Assembly (NCBI GenBank): GCA_036562495.1
Contig: DATCKA010000039.1
Location: 1 to 27,122, forward strand
Direction of reading: 5' to 3'
Source of the DNA: Geochorda sp036562495
GTDB taxonomy: Bacteria; Bacillota; Limnochordia; Limnochordales; Geochordaceae
Length of the DNA stretch: 27,122 nt
The translations under genes were made by a program, and so were the position numbers. The notes below the pieces were generated by a model, which saw only the letters and a program-made list of their open reading frames with translations, was not told the DNA's origin and did not search any database. Positions 14,536-22,300 of the stretch are shown here, piece by piece (the stretch's first letter is position 1; each line of letters begins with the position of its first letter).

Positions 14536-15267
14536 GTGGCCGACGACGGGCCCGAGGCCGCTGGACGGCTGCTGGTGGCCGACGACGAGCCTGAGGTCGT
14601 CGAGCTGGTGCGCATCTTCTTCGAGCAGCAGGGCTGGCAGGTCGACGGAGCGTCCGACGGGACGTCGGCGCTGGAGGCCGCTCGGCGCCGTCCCTACGAC
14701 GCCATCCTGCTGGACGTGGCCATGCCGGGGCTCGACGGCCGCACGGTGTGCCGGATGCTGCGGGACGAGGGCGTCGACGTCCCCATCCTGATGCTGACGG
14801 CTCGCGACAGCGACGCCGACAAGCTGCGGGGCTTCGGGGCCGGTGCGGACGACTACGTGACCAAGCCCTTCAGCCCCGTCGAGCTGGTGGCGCGGGTCGG
14901 AGCCCACGTGCGCCGCTACCGCCGCTTCCGGCGCCAGGACCGTGGCCCCCTCCGCTTCCCCGGGCTGGTCATCGACCCGGCCTCCCGCCAGGTGTGGAGA
15001 GACGGCCGGGAGCTGGCGCTGACTCCCAAGGAGTTCGACCTGCTGCTCTTCCTCGCCCGGCACCCCCATCAGGTCTTCACCCGCGAGCAGCTCTTCGAGG
15101 CCGTCTGGGGCGAGCGCTACCTGGACGTCGATGCCAATACGGTGACGGTGCACATCCGCCGGCTGCGCCTGCGACTGGGCGACGACCCGGCCCGGGGCGG
15201 TCTCATCCGCACCGTCTGGGGCGTCGGCTACCGGTTCGAGCCGCCGCGCGACGCCCGCGACGCCTGA
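14536..15267 (+). CDS. OmpR/PhoB-family response regulator (orphan)
   Basis: DNA-binding two-component regulator of 243 aa. The receiver domain (about 11-128) has the acidic pair D16/D17, phospho-acceptor D60 in ILLDVAMPG, T88 and K110, so it should be phosphorylatable. The winged-helix output domain (about 138-235) shows LTPKEFDLLLFLARHP, the recognition helix VDANTVTVHIRRLRLRL and the ending RTVWGVGYRF. The GTG start is preceded by AGGGGGT. No histidine kinase lies beside it; the next gene is a LacI regulator 135 nt away. A possible -10 (TACAAT, 14506-14511) and a UUCG-capped hairpin (14511-14522) lie in the 45-nt gap before it. Its cognate kinase and targets are unknown. Confidence 0.93.
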   Translation: MADDGPEAAGRLLVADDEPEVVELVRIFFEQQGWQVDGASDGTSALEAARRRPYDAILLDVAMPGLDGRTVCRMLRDEGVDVPILMLTARDSDADKLRGFGAGADDYVTKPFSPVELVARVGAHVRRYRRFRRQDRGPLRFPGLVIDPASRQVWRDGRELALTPKEFDLLLFLARHPHQVFTREQLFEAVWGERYLDVDANTVTVHIRRLRLRLGDDPARGGLIRTVWGVGYRFEPPRDARDA

Positions 15268-15370
15268 GACGACGGCCTCGCCAGGCCCTCCCGCTCCTCC
15301 CGCCGTCCGCCGCGGCTTTCGTCCGCGATCTTTTGCAGGCAACAGAGCAGGAAACGTCCCGTAACCTGTC

Positions 15371-15382
15371 GAAACCCGTTTC
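15371..15382. promoter_or_regulatory. Candidate LacI-family operator
   Basis: GAAAC-CC-GTTTC is a near-palindrome 20 bp ahead of the LacI start, the size and shape of LacI-family half-sites. A further GAAAC occurs at 15351-15355. The position suggests autoregulation of the lacI-permease operon. No clear -35/-10 pair could be placed beside it. Confidence 0.45.
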
Positions 15383-15402
15383 CCACGACAGGAGACGGTT
15401 TC

Positions 15403-16386
15403 ATGCCAGGCGTGCGCGACATAGCCAGGATTGCAGGCGTCAGCCCGGCAACTGTTTCACGGGTCCTCAACGGCAACCCGCGGGTCAGCCCCGAGCTCCG
15501 CCGCCAGGTGGAGCGGGCGGCCGCCCAGCTCGGCTATCGGACGTCCCGGCTGCGGCGCCCGCCCTCCCGCTCCCGGGTGGTGGCCTTGCTGGTGCCGCAC
15601 GTCAGCTCGCCCTTCTACGCGGCGGTCATCGGCGGGGTCGAGGGCGAGGCCTTCGCCAACGGCTACGATCTGATGCTCTACACCACCGAGGGGCGCTCTC
15701 ACCAAGACGTCGTCGAGCGGGTGCTGATGGCCGACCACGCCTGCGGGCTGGTGGTGATCACGCCCCGGCACGGCGAGGACGTGGCCCTGGCCGATCGCAG
15801 CCCGCGCCTGCCCGTCGTAGTGGTGGACCATCGCAACACCGGCAGCCGCCATCCCCACGTGGGCGTCGACAACCTGCGCGGCGCCTACAACGCCGTGCGC
15901 TACCTGCTCTCGCGCGGCTACGAGCGCGTCGCCATGATCACCGGCCCCACCAACATCCAGTCCGCGGTCGACCGCATCCGGGGCTACCGCCTGGCACTGG
16001 AGGAGGCCGGCATCGCCTTCGACCCCGAGCTGGTCTGGCAGGGCGACTTCAACCAGCCCTCGGGCTACGATGCGGTGGCGCGCTGGCTCGACGCCGGCAA
16101 GGAGCCACCCCGGGCCATCTTCTGCTCCAACGACCTGATGGCGCTGGGGGCCATGACGGCCCTGCACGAACGGGGCATCGCCGTGCCCGAGCGGGTGGCG
16201 GTGATGGGCTACGATGACCTCTACTTCGCCGCGACGTCCGTGCCGCCGCTGACCACGGTGCGCCAGCCCATCGCCGAGATGGGGGCCATCGCCTTCCGCA
16301 TGGTGACGCGCCTGGCGCGGGGCGAGCGGCTCGACACGGAGCGGGTGCTGCTGGAGACCGAGCTCGTGGTGAGGGGGTCGGCGTGA
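15403..16386 (+). CDS. LacI-family transcriptional regulator
   Basis: Repressor or activator of 327 aa that probably controls the sugar importer behind it. The N-terminal helix-turn-helix is canonical (VRDIARIAGVSPATVSRVLN, about 4-23) with the hinge helix following (LRRQVERAAAQLGY). Residues about 58-325 form the periplasmic-binding-protein-like effector domain, with VALLVPHVSSPFYAAVIGGVE opening it, VGVDNLRGAYNAVRYLLSRG in the middle and the family-typical VAVMGYDDLYFAATSVPPLTTVRQP near the end. ATG has ACAGGAGACGG upstream. Its stop overlaps the first permease start by 4 nt (GTGA), so regulator and transporter are one transcription unit. Effector is presumably the imported sugar or a derivative; not identified. 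Confidence 0.95.
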   Translation: MPGVRDIARIAGVSPATVSRVLNGNPRVSPELRRQVERAAAQLGYRTSRLRRPPSRSRVVALLVPHVSSPFYAAVIGGVEGEAFANGYDLMLYTTEGRSHQDVVERVLMADHACGLVVITPRHGEDVALADRSPRLPVVVVDHRNTGSRHPHVGVDNLRGAYNAVRYLLSRGYERVAMITGPTNIQSAVDRIRGYRLALEEAGIAFDPELVWQGDFNQPSGYDAVARWLDAGKEPPRAIFCSNDLMALGAMTALHERGIAVPERVAVMGYDDLYFAATSVPPLTTVRQPIAEMGAIAFRMVTRLARGERLDTERVLLETELVVRGSA

Positions 16387-17366
16387 CCATGCGGGCCAAC
16401 GCGGCGCTCGCGTCGGCCGTCCGGGCCCGGCCGTCGGGCGCCCTGGGGAGCCTGTGGCGGCGCATCCGGGCCAACCGGATCGCCTACGCGCTCATCCTGC
16501 CGGCCGTCCTGGGGATGATCTTCGTCCACTACCTGCCCATGGTCTGGGGCCTGCTGGTCAGCCTCAAGGAGGTCAACATGTACACCGTGGCCGACTGGAT
16601 GCACGCCCCGTGGGTCGGCCTCCAAAACTACGCGACCGGATTCGACCCCGCCACCCGGGTCGGCGCCCGCTTCTGGCGCTCCTTGCTCAACGTCACCTTC
16701 TTCGGGGCGGTCACCATCACCGCCGGTTACGTCATCGGCATGGCCGTCGCCCTGCTGCTCAACCGGCCCTTCCCAGGGCAGAGCCTGGTGAGGGGCCTGG
16801 TGCTGCTGCCCTACATCACGCCCGACTCGGTCGCCTACAGCGTCTGGCGCTTCATCTTCCAGGCTCGCATCGGGCTGGTCAACAAGTGGCTGCTGGGCCT
16901 GGGTCTCGTCGAGGAGCCGCCCATCTGGCTGGTGGGGTGGCGCTCCATCTACGCCGTCATGGTGGCCGCCATCTGGAAGGGGTGGCCTTTCGCGTCGCTG
17001 GTGCTGCTGGCCGGGCTGCAGAGCATCCCCGCCGAGATCCACGAGGCCGCCATGATCGACGGGGCCAGCCCGTGGCAGCGCTTCTGGCGCGTCACGCTGC
17101 CTTTGCTGGCGCCGGTCAGCCGCACGCTCATCCTGATGTCCATCCTGTGGAACTACAACGCCTTCAACCAGTTCTTCATCATGCTGGGCCGGGACCCGGG
17201 CGAGGCGGCGGACGTGCCGTCGACCCTCATCCTGCGGGAGACCTTCACCAGCTTCAACTTCGGCGTGGGGTCGGCCATGTCGGTGGCCCTCATGATCATC
17301 ATGCTGGTCTTCACGGTGCTCTACCTGAGGGCCCTGCGCTCCCCCGCCCCGCTCAAGGAGATGTGA
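16383..17366 (+). CDS. Sugar ABC transporter permease, MalF/UgpA type
   Basis: First permease of the LacI-linked importer, 327 aa. It starts at GTG 16383, overlapping the regulator stop; an in-frame ATG at 16389 is the alternative, and GAGGGGG lies just upstream of both. About 40 hydrophilic residues precede the first helix (YALILPAVLGMIFVHYLPMVWGLLVSL), and five more helices follow. The coupling loop is IHEAAMIDGASPWQRFWRVTLPLL, at the expected place, and VGLQNY is the usual periplasmic motif before the permease core. The second permease begins three bases after its stop. No ATPase in the operon. Substrate is a sugar by family only. Confidence 0.92.
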   Translation: MTMRANAALASAVRARPSGALGSLWRRIRANRIAYALILPAVLGMIFVHYLPMVWGLLVSLKEVNMYTVADWMHAPWVGLQNYATGFDPATRVGARFWRSLLNVTFFGAVTITAGYVIGMAVALLLNRPFPGQSLVRGLVLLPYITPDSVAYSVWRFIFQARIGLVNKWLLGLGLVEEPPIWLVGWRSIYAVMVAAIWKGWPFASLVLLAGLQSIPAEIHEAAMIDGASPWQRFWRVTLPLLAPVSRTLILMSILWNYNAFNQFFIMLGRDPGEAADVPSTLILRETFTSFNFGVGSAMSVALMIIMLVFTVLYLRALRSPAPLKEM

Positions 17367-17369
17367 GCG

Positions 17370-18257
17370 ATGCGAGCCACCTCCGCCCGCCGCCTCCGCC
17401 GACTGCTGGGGCAGGTGCTGTTCTGGGCCGCCATCGCGGCGGTGCTGGCCTTCGTGCTCATCCCCTACGGGTGGATGGTGTCGGGCTCCTTCAAGTCGAC
17501 GCTGGAGCTGCAGTCGGCCGACGTGACCCGGCCCGGGCTCGAGCCCTCCTGGATCCCCCGCCAGCCCACCCTCGACAACTACCGCAACGTCAACCGCACC
17601 GTGCGCATCTTCGACTACTTCCGCAACAGCCTCATCATCAGCGGGGGCACCATGGTGCTGGCGACGAGCCTGGCCTTCTTCGCGGGCTACGCGCTGAGCC
17701 GCTTCGCCTTCCCGGGGCGCCAGCCCTACGTGGTCTCGGTGCTGGCCACCCAGATGCTGCCCGGCATCCTCTTCCTCATCCCCTACTTCATCCTCTTCAC
17801 CTGGATGGACCGCCACCTGGGCGTGCGGCTGCGCGATACCTACCCGGGCCTCATCTTCACCTACACCTCCTTCGCATTGCCCTTCTCCATCGTCATGCTG
17901 CGCAGCTTCCTCGACACCATCCCCACTGAGCTCGACGAGCAGGCCCAGATCGACGGGGCGGGCCGGCTGCGCACCCTCTTCTCGGTCATCCTGCCGCTGG
18001 CCACCCCGGCGCTGGCCGCCGTCGCCATCTACTCGTTCATCATGGGGTGGAACGAGGTGCTCTTCGCCTCGGTGCTGACGGGGCGCCGCACCAAGACCAT
18101 CGCCATCGGGCTGCTGGAGTACATCACCGCGCAGGAGGCCCGCTGGACCGGCATGATGGCCGCCTGCATCGTCACCACGCTGCCGGTCGTCGTGCTGTTT
18201 ACCCTCATGCAGCGCTACATCGTCTCCGGCCTCGTGGCAGGCGCCACGAAGGGTTAG
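17370..18257 (+). CDS. Sugar ABC transporter permease, MalG/UgpE type
   Basis: Second permease of the LacI-linked importer, 295 aa, about six membrane helices. ATG at 17370 is preceded by AAGGAG within the end of the previous gene. Family marks are the first helix ending FVLIPYGWMVSGSFKS, then NSLIISGGTMVLATSLAFFAGYALSRF, the coupling loop LDEQAQIDGAGRLRTLFSVILPL, WNEVLFASVL, and the closing QRYIVSGLVAGATKG. A 146-bp gap with a GC-rich inverted repeat (around 18280-18306) separates it from the binding-protein gene. The gene order permease-permease-binding protein is the reverse of the more common arrangement. Confidence 0.92.
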   Translation: MRATSARRLRRLLGQVLFWAAIAAVLAFVLIPYGWMVSGSFKSTLELQSADVTRPGLEPSWIPRQPTLDNYRNVNRTVRIFDYFRNSLIISGGTMVLATSLAFFAGYALSRFAFPGRQPYVVSVLATQMLPGILFLIPYFILFTWMDRHLGVRLRDTYPGLIFTYTSFALPFSIVMLRSFLDTIPTELDEQAQIDGAGRLRTLFSVILPLATPALAAVAIYSFIMGWNEVLFASVLTGRRTKTIAIGLLEYITAQEARWTGMMAACIVTTLPVVVLFTLMQRYIVSGLVAGATKG

Positions 18258-18403
18258 CGGGAGCCGGCACCCGGCCAGCCACGCGGGACGCTGGCGGAGC
18301 CGGCGCGTCGGGAGAGGGGGTCGAGCACGGGTTCGATGTCGGGGCGGGATCGAGGGTTCGTGGTATCGGGAGCGATTTCGTAACGGGCAAAGGAGGCGCC
18401 GAG

Positions 18404-19693
18404 ATGATGGCGAAGTCCCATCGGAGTCCAACCGCCGCCGCCATCCTGACCACGCTGGCGGTGGTGGCGATCCTGATAGCGGTGACGGTGCCCGGGCAGG
18501 CCCGCACCGAGATCACCTTCTGGGTGATGCCCAACGCGCCCGACGAGATCCACATTCCCTGGCTCGAGCGCAAGGCACAGGAGTTCGAGCGGGAGACGGG
18601 CGTGCGCGTCAACTTCGAGATCGTCGGGTGGGACGTGGCCTGGACCCGCATCTCCACCGCCCTGATCACGGGCGAGGGCGTCGACGTCTTCCAGGCCGGC
18701 ACCACGTGGAACCCGCAGTTCGCCGCGACCGGCGGCGTCAGCGAGATCGACATCGGCGCCTTCGGCGGCGCATCGGCCTTCATGGCGGCCAATCTGGCCT
18801 CCACCACCTACAAGGGCCGCTACTACGGGGTGCCCTGGTTCGCCGAGACCCGGGCCCTCTTCTACAACCGGGAGATGTTCGCGGCAGCCGGCGTACAGCC
18901 CCCCGGTACCTACGACGAGCTGTTGCAGGTGGGCCAGCGCATCACCGCCCGCTACGGGCCGGGGCGGGCCATCGCGCTGGCCGGCACCAACGCCTGGGAC
19001 CTGATCCATAACTGGGCCATCATCCTGTGGGCCTACGGCGGCGATCTCGTCGACGTCCAGGCGCGGCGCGCCACCTTCAACGGGCCCGAGGGCGTGGCGG
19101 CCATGGAGTACTACGTGGAGCTGCTGCGCCGGGGGTTGTGCTCGCCGGCCTGCGCCGAGTACAACCAGCCGCAGGCGGACGCCGCGTTCATCAGCGGCAA
19201 CGTGGCCATGGCCTTCATGGGCCCGTGGAACATCGCCGGCATCGAGGTCGAGAACCCCACGTTGCCCTACGACGTGGCCGAGCCCCCGGCCGGCCCCGTC
19301 AAGCGCGCGGCCTTCTCGGGCGGCAGCAACCTGGTCATCCTCCGCAACAGCCCCAACCAGGAGGCGGCGCGCCGGTGGGTGCAGTTCCTGCTGCGCACCG
19401 ACAACCTGGTGGAGTACACCCGCGACCTGACCCACATGCTGCCGGCCAAGCTGGAGGCCTTCGACGACCCGTACTACAACAGCGGCGTCTGGCAGGTCTT
19501 CAAGAAGACGCTGGGCTACGCCACGGCCTATCCGCCGCTGGGGGTCTGGGGCGACATCGAAAACGCCATCGTGGGTGAGTTCCGCAACGTGCTGACGGCC
19601 TACGTCGAAGGCCGCCTGGATCGGGTGGGCGTCAAGTCGTTCCTGGATGCGGCTGCACGGCAGGTGGACGCCGCTTTGGCACGCGAGCGCTGA
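18404..19693 (+). CDS. Sugar ABC transporter substrate-binding protein
   Basis: Extracellular family 1 binding protein of 429 aa for the LacI-linked importer. ATG at 18404 has a near-perfect AAAGGAGG site. The signal peptide covers about 1-33 (hydrophobic core AAAILTTLAVVAILIAVTV, cut near GQA-RTE); there is no lipobox Cys, so it is either free or anchored by the uncleaved helix. Family features: ITFWVMPN start of the mature protein, ALITGEGVDVFQAGTTWNPQ, the sugar-contact region YYGVPWFAETRALFYNREMF, VAMAFMGPWN, and the FSGGSNLVILRNSPNQEAARRWVQFL C-lobe. A strong terminator follows. Similar to maltose/trehalose- or oligosaccharide-binding proteins; ligand not assigned. Confidence 0.93.
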   Translation: MMAKSHRSPTAAAILTTLAVVAILIAVTVPGQARTEITFWVMPNAPDEIHIPWLERKAQEFERETGVRVNFEIVGWDVAWTRISTALITGEGVDVFQAGTTWNPQFAATGGVSEIDIGAFGGASAFMAANLASTTYKGRYYGVPWFAETRALFYNREMFAAAGVQPPGTYDELLQVGQRITARYGPGRAIALAGTNAWDLIHNWAIILWAYGGDLVDVQARRATFNGPEGVAAMEYYVELLRRGLCSPACAEYNQPQADAAFISGNVAMAFMGPWNIAGIEVENPTLPYDVAEPPAGPVKRAAFSGGSNLVILRNSPNQEAARRWVQFLLRTDNLVEYTRDLTHMLPAKLEAFDDPYYNSGVWQVFKKTLGYATAYPPLGVWGDIENAIVGEFRNVLTAYVEGRLDRVGVKSFLDAAARQVDAALARER

Positions 19694-19763
19694 CCTCGGG
19701 CGGCTACGTCGACGAGCTCGGGGTCCATCGTCCAGGCGAGCGACCGCACCGGGTGACGAGGCC

Positions 19764-19792
19764 GGGGCCCGGTCGACGACCGGGCCCCTTTC
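19764..19792 (+). terminator. Rho-independent-like terminator of the LacI-importer operon
   Basis: An 11-bp perfect GC stem (19764-19774 with 19778-19788, 3-nt loop) followed by a short T-containing tail (TTTC), 71 nt after the binding-protein stop. The T-run is short, as is common in very GC-rich genomes. Most of the remaining spacer up to the SDR gene holds no open gene; only the candidate promoter near 19918 was seen. Confidence 0.75.
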
Positions 19793-19914
19793 GGATCTCC
19801 TGACGCCACCGGCCGGGCACGACCCCCACCTCCCCACCGTCCGTCACCGCAGCCATGCGGCCCGACATCGGACGGGCCGGGAGGGCCGCTTTCGCGTCTT
19901 GGCACCCTTGCTAG

Positions 19915-19945
19915 CGTTTGCAAAACGTGGCAGCTGTGTTAGCCT
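19915..19945 (+). promoter_or_regulatory. Candidate promoter and overlapping operator for the SDR gene
   Basis: -35 TTGCAA (19918-19923), 16-bp spacer, -10 TAGCCT (19940-19945). The -35 is embedded in a near-palindrome CGTTTGCAAAACG (19915-19927) of LacI/GntR-like form, so a repressor bound there would block the promoter. Leader to the TTG start would be about 100 nt. The palindrome differs from the candidate operator at 15371. Confidence 0.4.
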
Positions 19946-20053
19946 CGGGATGAGCTCCGCCTCCGGACGGGATCGGCATCCCACCAGTCACCCGTAGGGC
20001 TCCCGGCACCGCAGCCAGGGAGGCGGCACCGACTGGAGAGAGGAGGGCGTCCA

Positions 20054-20881
20054 TTGACGCGTACCCCATCGGCCGCACCAGCGCCACAGCCCCCGCACGG
20101 CGGCCCGACCCACGTCTCATCCCTCTTCGACCTGACCGGGCGGGTCGCGCTGATCACCGGCGGCTCCCGGGGGCTGGGCCTCGCCATCGCCCGGGCCCTG
20201 GGTCAGGCCGGGGCCCGGCTCTGCGTGGCGGCCCGGCGGCGGGAGTGGCTGGACCCGGCCCTCGAGCAGCTCGCCGGCGGGGGCATCGAGGCGACGGCGG
20301 TCGCCTGCGACGTGACCGACCCCGATGCCGTGGCAGCCCTGGTGCGGCACTGCCGCGACTGGGCCGGCCGCCTCGACATCGCCGTCTGCGCGGCGGGCGT
20401 GGCGTGGGGGGCGCCATCGGAGGCCATGCCAGTGGATCGCTTCCGCTGGGTGCTGGACGTCAACGTGACGGGCACCTACCTGGTAGCCCGCGAGGCCGCC
20501 GCCGTCATGCGGGCGACGGGCTACGGTAAGATCGTGGCGGTCAGCTCGGTGGTGGCCCGCGTCGGCCAGCCGCCCGAGGTGCTCGACGCCGTCGGCTACA
20601 CCGCCAGCAAGGGCGCCCTCGAAGCCCTGGTGCGGGACCTGGCCGTCAAGTGGGCCCCCTGGGGCATCCGGGTCAACGCCCTGGCCCCCGGCTTCGTGCC
20701 GACCCGGCTCTCGGGCGCCGTCATCGCCCGAGCCCGCGAGCGCCTCGAGGCCATGACCCCTCTCGGGCGCGTCGGTCGGGAGGAGGACGTCCAGGGCGCG
20801 GCGCTCTTCCTGGCTTCGCCGGCATCCGACTACGTCACCGGGCAGGTGCTGGTGGTGGACGGGGGCCTGACGGCGTGGTGA
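20054..20881 (+). CDS. SDR-family oxidoreductase (gluconate 5-dehydrogenase-like)
   Basis: Classical short-chain dehydrogenase/reductase of 275 aa, NAD(P)-dependent. Cofactor motif TGGSRGLG at 35-42, CAAG at 112-115, structural Asn in DVNVTG (N138), catalytic Ser164/165 in VSSV, Tyr182 and Lys186 in YTASK, and the APGFVPT segment after strand six. The opening SLFDLTGRVALITGGSRGLGLAIA is typical of gluconate 5-dehydrogenase and 2-deoxygluconate 3-dehydrogenase relatives, so a sugar-acid or polyol substrate is plausible beside a sugar importer. TTG at 20054 has GAGAGGAGGG upstream; the first 22 residues are Pro-rich and extend beyond most homologues, so a later start cannot be excluded. It has its own candidate promoter after a terminator. 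Confidence 0.88.
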   Translation: MTRTPSAAPAPQPPHGGPTHVSSLFDLTGRVALITGGSRGLGLAIARALGQAGARLCVAARRREWLDPALEQLAGGGIEATAVACDVTDPDAVAALVRHCRDWAGRLDIAVCAAGVAWGAPSEAMPVDRFRWVLDVNVTGTYLVAREAAAVMRATGYGKIVAVSSVVARVGQPPEVLDAVGYTASKGALEALVRDLAVKWAPWGIRVNALAPGFVPTRLSGAVIARARERLEAMTPLGRVGREEDVQGAALFLASPASDYVTGQVLVVDGGLTAW

Positions 20882-20925
20882 TGCACGCCTCCATCTGCTA
20901 GGATCCCCAGGGCAGCCCACCCCAC

Positions 20926-20942
20926 GTCGGGCGCGGCCCGAC
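20926..20942 (+). terminator. Possible terminator hairpin after the SDR gene
   Basis: GTCGGGC / GCCCGAC arms with a GCG loop, 44 nt beyond the SDR stop and 69 nt before the SugE start. No T-run follows, so it could instead be part of the sugE leader. Confidence 0.35.
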
Positions 20943-21011
20943 CCGGCCGCCACGCCAGGCTGACGGGGTTGCGGTCGCATCCTGGTGAGGAGATGGAGGG
21001 GTCCCGTCTCG

Positions 21012-21344
21012 ATGAGCAACGGCACGGCATGGGCGTACCTGGTGGTCGCAGGACTGCTGGAAGTGGCCTGGGCCACCAGCATGAAGCACTCCGAGGGCTT
21101 TCGCCACCTGTGGCCGTCGGTGGCCACCATCGTCCTGATGATGCTCAGCTTTGCCCTGCTGAGCTTGGCGATGAGGACGCTCCCGCTCGGCACCGCCTAT
21201 GCCGTCTGGACCGGCATCGGCGCCGTGGGCTCCGTGCTGGTCGGCATGCTGCTGATGGGCGAGTCACGGGAACCCTTGCGCCTGGCCTCGATTGCGCTGA
21301 TCCTCCTGGGGATCACCGGGCTACGGCTCTTGGATGGGCGGTGA
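21012..21344 (+). CDS. sugE: SMR-family guanidinium exporter (SugE/Gdx)
   Basis: Four-helix small multidrug resistance protein of 110 aa, the usual length, acting as a dimer in the membrane to swap protons for substrate. The essential glutamate is E17 in LLEVAWA. The SugE/Gdx-type signature is seen in WATSMKHSEGF (a Lys and the short loop absent in EmrE-type pumps) and in helix 3 LPLGTAYAVWTGIGAVGSVLVG. Members of the Gdx branch export guanidinium rather than drugs, so that is the predicted job. ATG at 21012 follows GGAGGGG with a 10-nt gap; an in-frame GTG at 20985 would give nine extra residues without a better site. The 130-nt leader has no guanidine riboswitch I can recognise. Confidence 0.9.
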   Translation: MSNGTAWAYLVVAGLLEVAWATSMKHSEGFRHLWPSVATIVLMMLSFALLSLAMRTLPLGTAYAVWTGIGAVGSVLVGMLLMGESREPLRLASIALILLGITGLRLLDGR

Positions 21345-21401
21345 GGCCGGTACCTGAGGAGTGTGCCCAACACAGCTCCCCCCCGGCCCCCGTCCTCACC
21401 A

Positions 21402-22277
21402 TCACCCCTTGATGGCCGCGGCCGTCAGCCCCTGCACGATGTAGCGCTGCACCGCGACGAACAGCGCCACCGGGATGGCCGCGGCCACCGTCGAGGCGGC
21501 CATCAGCTCCGGCCACCGCACCGAGCTTCTCGAGAAGAACTGGTACAGCCCCTGGGTGATGGGCATCAGGTCAGGGCTCTGGATGAGCACCAGGCTCAAG
21601 ACGAACTGCTGGCTCCACCCCGTGATGAAGGCGTAGATCCCCACGGCCACCACCGCAGGGGCCACCAGCGGGAGCACCACCCGCACCAGCGCTCCCGGTC
21701 GCGAGCAGCCGTCCACCAGCGCGGCCTCGTCGATCTCCCGGGGCACCGTGCGGAAGTAGGTCGAGAGCAACAAGGTCGACAGCGGCAGCGTGAAGATGGA
21801 CCCGGCCACGACCATGGCCAGGTGCGTGTCGAGCAGCCCCAGCCGCCGCATGATGGAGTAGAGCGGCACCACCAGCATGATGGGCGCGAACATGTTGGCG
21901 TAGGTCAGCCCGAAGACGATGGCCGCCTCGCCGGGCACCCGAAAGCGCGACAGCCCGTAGGCGGCGGGCAGGGCGATGAGCAGCGACAGCAGGCTGACGC
22001 CGAGCCCGTAGACGAAGCTGTTGAGCAGGTGCACGGGCAGTCGGGGCACGATCTGCAGCATCGCGACGAAGTTGGACAGCGTCGGCTCCCGGGCGTAGAG
22101 GGTCGGCGGCGAGTACCAGATCTCCGGCTCCGCCTTGAGCGCCGTCACCGCCATCTGGTAGATGGGCAGTAGCAAGAAGAGGGAGAAGCTCCACGTCAGG
22201 GCGTGCGTCACGACGCCCTGCCAGCGGATGCGCCGCCGGCGCCTCGCGGCCCCGGGTTGCAGCGACCTTCGCACCAT
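21402..22277 (-). CDS. Sugar ABC transporter permease, MalG/UgpE type
   Basis: Last gene of the DeoR-linked operon, 291 aa with about six helices. The ATG at 22277 (or GTG at 22283) follows a G-rich site. The N-terminus is very basic (MVRRSLQPGAARRRRRIRWQG) before the first helix. Family marks are MAVTALKAEPEIWYSPPTL, LLNSFVYGLGVSLLSLLIALPAAYGLSRF, the coupling loop IDEAALVDGCSRPGALVRVVLPLV, and the closing QRYIVQGLTAAAIKG. A long open frame continues upstream but is only the shadow of the neighbouring permease. It ends tail to tail with sugE, 57 bp away. Starts 23 nt after the previous permease stop. Confidence 0.92.
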   Translation of the reverse strand: MVRRSLQPGAARRRRRIRWQGVVTHALTWSFSLFLLLPIYQMAVTALKAEPEIWYSPPTLYAREPTLSNFVAMLQIVPRLPVHLLNSFVYGLGVSLLSLLIALPAAYGLSRFRVPGEAAIVFGLTYANMFAPIMLVVPLYSIMRRLGLLDTHLAMVVAGSIFTLPLSTLLLSTYFRTVPREIDEAALVDGCSRPGALVRVVLPLVAPAVVAVGIYAFITGWSQQFVLSLVLIQSPDLMPITQGLYQFFSRSSVRWPELMAASTVAAAIPVALFVAVQRYIVQGLTAAAIKG

Positions 22278-22300
22278 CGCCACGGCCCCGCCCCCCTTGT

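Noticed and set aside
20882..21011. Guanidine riboswitch ahead of the sugE gene
   Set aside because: Expected because SugE/Gdx genes often have one, and CTAGG occurs near the start, but the conserved CTGGTCCGAGAG core of the class I aptamer, the paired ACGR loops of class II and the class III core were not seen. A covariance search would settle it.
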